DNA of 64,000 nt, from the NCBI GenBank assembly GCA_037893225.1, contig JAZGUH010000105.1:186001-250000 (forward strand). Reading direction: 5' to 3'. A program made the position numbers and the translations under genes. Below, one piece after another: positions 57,101 through 64,000 of the stretch. The first letter of the stretch is position 1. Each line of letters opens with the position of its first letter. Under the pieces are notes generated by a model that was not told the origin of the DNA, searched no databases, and saw nothing but the letters and a program-made list of their open reading frames with translations. Source of the DNA: Hippasteria phrygiana. Its lineage: Eukaryota > Echinodermata > Asteroidea > Valvatida > Goniasteridae.

Positions 57101-58450
57101 TTTTAATTTCTAACAACCGTAGGTTTTTCAGCTGTTCAAATACACAAAAATCCAGGCGACCCTAAAAAGGAAATGGGAGGGGATGCTAAACATGTCTTTT
57201 TTTTACTTTGGTGTTGGACTGTGCTAAATATGTAGACTCTGCAGTATACCCAAATTACTGGAATCTGGCCATGTGTATTTCAAGCCTCTCCATACCATGA
57301 ACTATATGAAGCCCCCACGGATGTGGCTGGGTAATTTGCTATGCGTACCCTTATTAGCCAGTTGAAGCCCATGCATCTGTGTATCCAAATTTATGAACAA
57401 TGATGTTAAACAAATTTCCAAGCATGCCAAGTAGGCCTGGCATCAGATGTCAAAAGTGAATGTACATGTACATCCAGTGGAAATGGGGAACTGCAGTGCA
57501 TATCCAATGTAAACATGATAAGCAAGTGAAAAAAAAAGCCTTGCCACTGAGGCAAAATGCCTGCAAAGCCAAATTGTGTACTAACCTCATATCTCTCAAA
57601 TATACTTCAGTCAGTCACATTTTGATGTACATGTGTATTAAATGAATGTTTACTGATATTGTTTATTGCTGTCTGAATGCTGTCTGATGCACTGAAAATT
57701 GTCATTAAACTGTTGCATTATAAACCAACAAGATTAGTGTATTATTTAATTATTATGATTTTGATTTAATTCTCGCTTTACTGTCTTTTCTACAGATTAT
57801 CATGGGTGACCGGAGAAAGCCCCCTCTGAATGTGATGATGTGGAAAATGTCACTACTTTGAAGAAAGGTGTTCTTGTGGCACTATATGCAAAGTACATGT
57901 ATATCAAAGAAATACCACTGGCACGGTGCTACATGGACAGGTACAATGCAAACCATTATATAATGGTGTCGGATCAAACAGGAAACCTGCCTGATTTAAG
58001 GATGGCGATATAGGACTTTGCGCCAACATAAAAGGGGTGCCTAAAAGCATCAACCCAAGAATGCCTGAAAAAAACATCCTGAGCTTGAAAAAAGCAAACT
58101 TGTCACTGAACTTCGCACGTAATTACATGTAGATGCTTAGAAGGCAACTGTACCTGCAGTAGAAAAAACTGAAAAGTATGAATTGCCCATGATCAAAGGG
58201 ACATGGTCACTACCACTGAGAGGTTTACATAAGAAATTTTTTCATACAGGACACTTTAGATATGCCACAACTGGCAAACACATGGTATTCTGATGGTGGA
58301 TGTAAGTTTTATTGGAACTGCCAAGAAAGTTAAATCACCATGTACATGTACGTGTAATTCCTATTACCGTTACAAACGTTGGGTGCTTGTATCCAATTGC
58401 AAGGATCAGTATTTCTCAGACAAGGGCCTAATGGAGGAAAAAAGGAGTTG
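57101..58450. other. Unassigned region
   Basis: At 57793-58020 an acceptor-like ACAG precedes an ATG and a patchy frame on the plus strand with several stops. I cannot match it to a family; it may be a decayed exon. The remainder is AT-rich. Confidence 0.35.
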
Positions 58451-58496
58451 GGGCTGTGGGGCTTTCTTTTCACATTTTCAGAGTGAACAAAGAAAC

Positions 58497-58567
58497 TGGC
58501 AGGAGCGGGATTCGAACCTGCGACCTCTCGGTTACTGTACCAGCACTCTAACAACTGAGCTATCTTG
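58497..58567 (-). repeat. tRNA-derived SINE head
   Basis: On the minus strand, ATAGCTCAGTTGTTAGAGTG (A box) is followed 30 nt later by GGTTCGAATCC, an exact B box, then CCGCTCCTGCC. The acceptor pairing (AGCAAGA with TCCTGCC) is imperfect, and the anticodon arm pairs poorly and lacks the usual T before the anticodon. About 120 bp of unrelated sequence continues on the 3' side. This fits a SINE with a tRNA-derived promoter better than a tRNA gene. Confidence 0.65.
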
Positions 58568-58844
58568 CTATCAATTATTATTACTGTTTTTTGGTTTTTT
58601 TTTAGGCTTTGTCCTTCAACTTAACACGGAATGAATAAAATTGGCATTTTACATGTACATGTAAATGCTTACCTTTATATTCTGCATGGAACTCCATGTG
58701 GTTTTAGTGTTGCATTCTGGTCGCACATCAGGAAGGAGGTTACATTAATTTTTGTATTTGACTTTTAAATTAACGTGCATAATAATTTTTCTTTAAATCT
58801 ACAGTATGTGTCTGCAGAAACCAGGAGAGACACCATACTAAATG

Positions 58845-61800
58845 GACATTAAAATGAACAGTTTCTGATCAAACTCCGGTCATTCTGAGTGGACATTAGA
58901 ATAGCCGGTTTCTGATCATACTCCGGCCATTGTGAGTGGACATTGGAATAGCCGGTTTCTGATCATACTCCGGCCATTCTGAGTGAACATTGGAATAGCC
59001 GGTTTCTGATTATACTCCGGCCATTTTGAATGGACATTGGAATAGCCGGTCACTGATCAGACTCCGGCCATTCTGAGTGAACATTGGAATAGCCGGTCTC
59101 TGATCATACTCCGGCCATTGTGAGTGGACATTGGAATAGCCGGTCTCTGATCATACTCTGGCCATTGTGAGTGGACATTGGAATGGCTGGTTTCTGATCA
59201 TACTCCGGCCATTCTGAGTGGACATTGGAATAGCCGGTTTCTGATCATACTCCGGCTATTGTGAGTGGACATTGGAATAGCTGGTTTCTGATTATACTCC
59301 GGCCATTGTGAGAGGACATTGTAATAGCCGGTTTCTGATCATACTCCGGCCATTCTGAGTGGACATTGGAATAGCCGGTTTCTGATTATACTCCGGCCAT
59401 TGTGAGAGGACATTGTAATAGCCGGTTTCTGATCATACTCCGGCCATTCTGAGTGGACATTGGAATGGCCGGTTTCTGATCATACTCCGGCTATTCTGAA
59501 TGGACATTGGAATGGCCGGTTTCTGATCATACTCCGGCCATTCTGAGTGGACATTGGAATGGCTGGTTTCTGATCATACTCCGGCCATTCTGAATGGACA
59601 TTGGAATAGCCGGTTTCTGATCATACTCCGGCCATTCTGAGTGGACATTGGAATGGCTGGTTTCTGATCATATTCCGGCCATTCTGAATGGACATTGGAA
59701 TAGCCGGTTTCTGATTATACTCCGGCCATTTTGAATGGACATTGGAATAGCCGGTCACTGATCAGACTCCGGCCATTCTGAGTGAACATTGGAATAGCCG
59801 GTCTCTGATCATACTCCGGCCATTGTGAGTGGACATTGGAATAGCCGGTCTCTGATCATACTCTGGCCATTGTGAGTGGACATTGGAATGGCTGGTTTCT
59901 GATCATACTCCGGCCATTCTGAGTGGACATTGGAATAGCCGGTTTCTGATCATACTCCGGCTATTGTGAGTGGACATTGGAATAGCTGGTTTCTGATTAT
60001 ACTCCGGCCATTGTGAGAGGACATTGTAATAGCCGGTTTCTGATCATACTCCGGCCATTCTGAGTGGACATTGGAATAGCCGGTTTCTGATCATACTCCG
60101 GCCATTCTGAATGGACATTGGAATAGCCGGTCACTGATCAGACTCCGGCCATTCTGAGTGGACATTGGAATGGCTGGTTTCTGATCATACTCCGGCCATT
60201 CTGAATGGACATTGGAATAGCCGGTTTCTGATCATACTCCGGCCATTCTGAGTGAACATTAGAATAGCCGGTTTCTGATCATACTCCGGCCATTCTGAGT
60301 GAACATTGGAATAGCCGGTTTCTGATCATACTCCGGCCATTGTGAGTGGACATTGGAATAGCCGGTTTCTGATCATACTCCGGCCATTCTGAGTGAACAT
60401 TGGAATAGCCGGTTTCTGATTATACTCCGGCCATTGTGAGAGGACATTGTAATAGCCGGTTTCTGATCATACTCCGGCCATTGTGAGTGGACATTGGAAT
60501 GGCCGGTTTCTGATCATACTCCGGCCATTCTGAGTGAACATTGGAATAGCCGGTTTCTGATTATACTCCGGCCATTGTGAGTGGACATTGGAATAGCCGG
60601 TTTCTGATTATACTCCGGCCATTGTGAGAGGACATTGTAATAGCCGGTTTCTGATCATACTCCGGCCATTGTGAGTGGACATTGGAATGGCCGGTTTCTG
60701 ATCATACTCCGGCCATTCTGAGTGAACATTGGAATAGCCGGTTTCTGATCATACTCCGGCCATTCTGAGTGAACATTGGAATAGCCGGTTTCTGATCATA
60801 CTCCGGCCATTGTGAGTGGACATTGGAATAGCCGGTTTCTGATCATACTCCGGCCATTCTGAGTGAACATTGGAATAGCCGGTTTCTGATTATACTCCGG
60901 CCATTGTGAGAGGACATTGTAATAGCCGGTTTCTGATCATACTCCGGCCATTGTGAGTGGACATTGGAATGGCCGGTTTCTGATCATACTCCGGCCATTC
61001 TGAGTGAACATTGGAATAGCCGGTTTCTGATTATACTCCGGCCATTGTGAGTGGACATTGGAATAGCCGGTTTCTGATCATACTCCGGCCATTCTGAGTG
61101 AACATTGGAATAGCCGGTTTCTGATTATACTCCGGCTATTGTGAGTGGACATTGGAATAGCCGGTTTCTGATTATACTCCGGCCATTGTGAGAGGACATT
61201 GTAATAGCCGGTTTCTGATCATACTCCGGCCATTCTGAGTGGACATTGGAATGGCCGGTTTCTGATCATACTCCGGCTATTCTGAATGGACATTGGAATG
61301 GCCGGTTTCTGATCATACTCCGGCCATTCTGAGTGGACATTGGAATGGCTGGTTTCTGATCATACTCCGGCCATTCTGAATGGACATTGGAATAGCCGGT
61401 TTCTGATCATACTCCGGCCATTCTGAGTGAACATTAGAATAGCCGGTTTCTGATCATACTCCGGCCATTCTGAGTGAACATTGGAATAGCCGGTTTCTGA
61501 TCATACTCCGGCCATTGTGAGTGGACATTGGAATAGCCGGTTTCTGATCATACTCCGGCCATTCTGAGTGAACATTGGAATAGCCGGTTTCTGATTATAC
61601 TCCGGCCATTTTGAATGGACATTGGAATAGCCGGTCACTGATCAGACTCCGGCCATTCTGAGTGAACATTGGAATAGCCGGTCTCTGATCATACTCCGGC
61701 CATTGTGAGTGGACATTGGAATGGCCGGTTTCTGATCATACTCCGGCCATTCTGAATGGACATTAGAATGGCCGGTTTCTGATCATACTCCGGCCATTCT

Positions 61801-62757
61801 GAATGGACATTGGAATGGCCGGTTTCTGATCATACTCCGGCCATTCCGAGTGGACATTGGAATAGCCGGTTTCTGATCACACTTTGGCCATTCTGAGTGG
61901 ACAATGGAATAGCCGGTCTCTGATCATACTCCGGCCATTTTGAGTGGACATAAGAATAGCCGGTTTCTGATCATACTCCGGCCATTTTGAGTGGACATAA
62001 GAATAGCCGGTTTCTGATCATACTCCGGCCATTGTGAGGGGACATTGGAATAGCCGGTTTCTGATCATACTCCGGCCATTGTGAGTGGACATTGGAATAG
62101 CCGGTTTCTGATCATACTCCGGCCATTGTGAGTGGACATTGGAATAGCCGGTCACTTATCAGACTCCGGCCATTCTGAGTGAACATTGGAATAGCCGGTC
62201 TCTGATCATACTCCGGCCATTGTGAGTGGACATTGGAATAGCCGGTTTCTGATCATACTCCGGCCATTCTGAGTGGACATTGGAATAGCCGGTTTCTGAT
62301 CATACTCCGGCCATTCTGAGTGGACATTAGAATAGCCGGTTTCTGATCATACTCCGGCCATTCTGAGTGGACATTGGAATAGCCGGTCTCTGATCATACT
62401 CCGGCCATTCTGAGTGGACATTGGAATGGCCGGTTTCTGATCATACTCCGGCCATTCTGAATGGACATTGGAATGGCCGGTTTCTGATCATACTCCAGCC
62501 ATTCTGAGTGGACATTAGAATAGCCGGTTTCTGATCATACTCCGGCCATTCTGAGTGGACATTGTAATGGCCGGTTTCTGATCATACTCCGGCCATTCTG
62601 AGTGGACATTAGAATAGCCGGTTTCTGATCATACTCCGGCCATTCTGAGTGGACATTGGAATAGCCGGTCTCTCATCATACTCCGGCCATTTTGAGTGGA
62701 CATAAGAACAGCCGGTTTCTGATCAGACTCCGGCCATTCTGAGTGGACTTTAGAATG
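58845..62757 (+). repeat. 47-bp satellite array, 83 units
   Basis: Unit landmark GGACATTGGAATAGCCGG recurs at exact multiples of 47 bp from 58845 to 62746 (3,901 = 83 x 47), so the array has no net length change. Each unit has an inverted pair GAATRGCCGG..CCGGCCATTC around a loop containing TGATCA. Variant units (CACTGATCAGAC, GAGAGGACATTGTAAT) recur as blocks 705 bp (15 units) and 1,175 bp (25 units) apart, showing higher-order duplication. Confidence 0.97.
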
Positions 62758-63624
62758 TGGTATTTTTGGCAATATATTCTTTCAAAGTAAGGGTCGAATT
62801 TAAACTGTTGTATTTCTTGTCATAAACCTAGCCGTTATGAACGAAGGCTGGAAGAAGTGTATATTTACATGTAAAACATTGTACTCTGCTCTGTATATTT
62901 TTCAAGGAAGTCCCTTGTCATTTTTCACTAACTAAAATGTGGTTCCCTTTTGATGGAAAGCACTTATTCAATAATTTTAACGAAAATACAAACCTTTGTT
63001 ACTTGACAAAGTTTTAGAAAATAATAAAAAAATTGAATTGAAATGTTCCGTTTCCGTATTTGTGTCAGTACCAGAAGTTTTCCTACTCTAAAGTTTGTGC
63101 TTTTACTATCTGATTGCAAGTGCAACACTTTTAGTACGATAATTTTGACAAAACAGAAAAAAGTTGATGTTTTTTGATGAAAATCGCCTTCATGACCAAA
63201 TATGAAACTAGGGAAATAGTTCTGAACGCGTTCCTTGTGTGGAGCGCGACACGGCACGGGGTCCAAGGGACCGCTTAAGGTAGGGGCCCCCTGGTGGGTT
63301 GCAGGCGCAAAGCCCTTGCTAGGGGTTGAGGTAAAGCCCCCTGGAGCCCCTGGGGTTTACACAATTTGAGGTGCAAAATTGTGTCAAAATTCAACCTTTT
63401 CTTGAGCTTGAATTGCAATAAATGACGATTATTAACCCCTTCAAGCATTAAAAAAATACAAAAGATCTTCAAAACTCAACTTTCTCATCCAATGTAGGCC
63501 TATTTGGAAGCGTAAGCGTTTCTTTGCACAACGGAGCTCTGGTCACCTAGCAACACAAATAATGCCTATGCATTATATTAAGAAAAAAATATTTACAAAA
63601 TAATTATTGCAAAATAATTTTTGG
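62758..63624. other. Unassigned, with GC-rich repeat
   Basis: Mostly AT-rich. At 63240-63360 there is a GC-rich stretch with GGGGTCC..GGGACCGC and AAAGCCCCCTGGAGCCCC-like palindromic blocks, similar to 63830-63870. No gene is supported. Confidence 0.45.
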
Positions 63625-64000
63625 AGTGTGCATGCCCCAGTGGTGCAATCTGAGGCGATTCCTGGATACTTTCACCTGATTTGTTTAAACAAAAGTTGTG
63701 ACGATTTTATGGAGAATATATACATTTATATCATGATTTTAGGCAATATTTTCTTGCCATTATTTTAGCCATGTCATGACTACAAAAATCTAGACGGGGC
63801 AAACCAAAACGGATAAATGCGAGCGCGAAGCCCTTACGGCGTGGGGTCCGGGACCCGCTGAAGGGCCCCGGAAATTTTGGGAGTGTGGATGCCCCAGTTG
63901 TGCAATCTGAGGCGATTCCTGGCTACTTTCACCTGATCTTTTTAAACAAAAGTTGTGACGATTTTATGGAGAATATATTATATACATGTATATCATGATT
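63625..64000 (+). repeat. Direct repeat with 256-bp period
   Basis: The block from TGCCCCAGTKGTGCAATCTG to GAGAATATA..ATATCATGATT occurs at 63625-63738 and again at 63881-64000, cut by the window end. Between them lies GCGCGAAGCCC..GGGGTCCGGGACCCGC. A longer tandem array may continue to the right. Confidence 0.75.

Noticed and set aside
57793..58200. Decayed gene starting at the ATG near 57803
   Set aside because: The frame has early stops and I could not match any family; noted only as unassigned sequence.
58497..58567. Functional tRNA gene
   Set aside because: The acceptor and anticodon stems pair poorly, the anticodon loop lacks the usual T33, and the sequence continues into a SINE-like body.
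58845..62757. CRISPR-like array of short repeats
   Set aside because: The whole 47-bp unit is repeated; there are no unique spacers, and the context is eukaryotic.

Overview
The window is eukaryotic and very repeat-rich. Recognisable genes are split by GT..AG introns, most of the DNA is AT-rich, and almost every kilobase holds an inverted-repeat element, minisatellite or homopolymer run. Spliced metazoan families (a SLC27A fatty-acid transport protein, a HECT ubiquitin ligase), a Penelope-like element, tRNA-derived repeats and many ACATGT runs suggest a marine invertebrate animal. An echinoderm, other ambulacrarian or amphioxus would fit, but I cannot resolve the phylum from sequence alone.

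The main result is one large mobile element at 26692-53457 (26,766 bp). It has about 580-bp terminal inverted repeats (26692-27277 and 52883-53457) that start with the same 19 bases bar one. It is bounded by a 6-bp target duplication, GATAGT (26686-26691 and 53458-53463). It sits inside one arm of a smaller palindromic element whose own 9-bp duplication, CCTCACGAC, lies at 26618-26626 and 54489-54497. The uninterrupted arm of that palindrome (54424-54429) preserves the empty site. Every protein-coding segment I can recognise in the window lies inside this large element: a five-exon HTH plus DDE integrase gene (30644-35833, +), a multi-exon HECT ligase gene (about 46421-39792, -) convergent with it, two SLC27A exons (48359-46760, -), and a truncated Penelope-like reverse transcriptase (46320-45384, -). 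The integrase is disabled by a one-base loss and an in-frame stop; the visible HECT exons are intact with the catalytic cysteine. The 6-bp duplication and long terminal repeats recall Maverick/Polinton elements, but I see no PolB, protease or packaging ATPase, and an intron-bearing integrase paired with a HECT ligase is not the Maverick gene set.

Left of the element (1-26617) I recognise no gene. The region is a stack of nested non-autonomous elements: a palindromic element at 6444-11992 interrupted by a 1,001-bp long-terminal-repeat element with a 9-bp duplication (6565-7565) and a 3.3-kb element with a 4-bp duplication (8608-11916); a 748-bp TA-flanked palindrome (12054-12801); a 5.2-kb foldback structure with 124-bp tandem repeats in both arms (18222-23440); and several small MITEs. 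Right of it (54489-64000) come more palindromic elements, a tRNA-derived repeat, and an 83-unit satellite of exactly 47 bp per unit (58845-62757). Two further satellite units lie in inverse orientation at 1-113.

Functionally, the coherent group is the integrase (cutting and joining DNA), the terminal repeats (its likely substrate) and the HECT ligase (possible accessory function). The rest is insertion debris that dates the locus by nesting.
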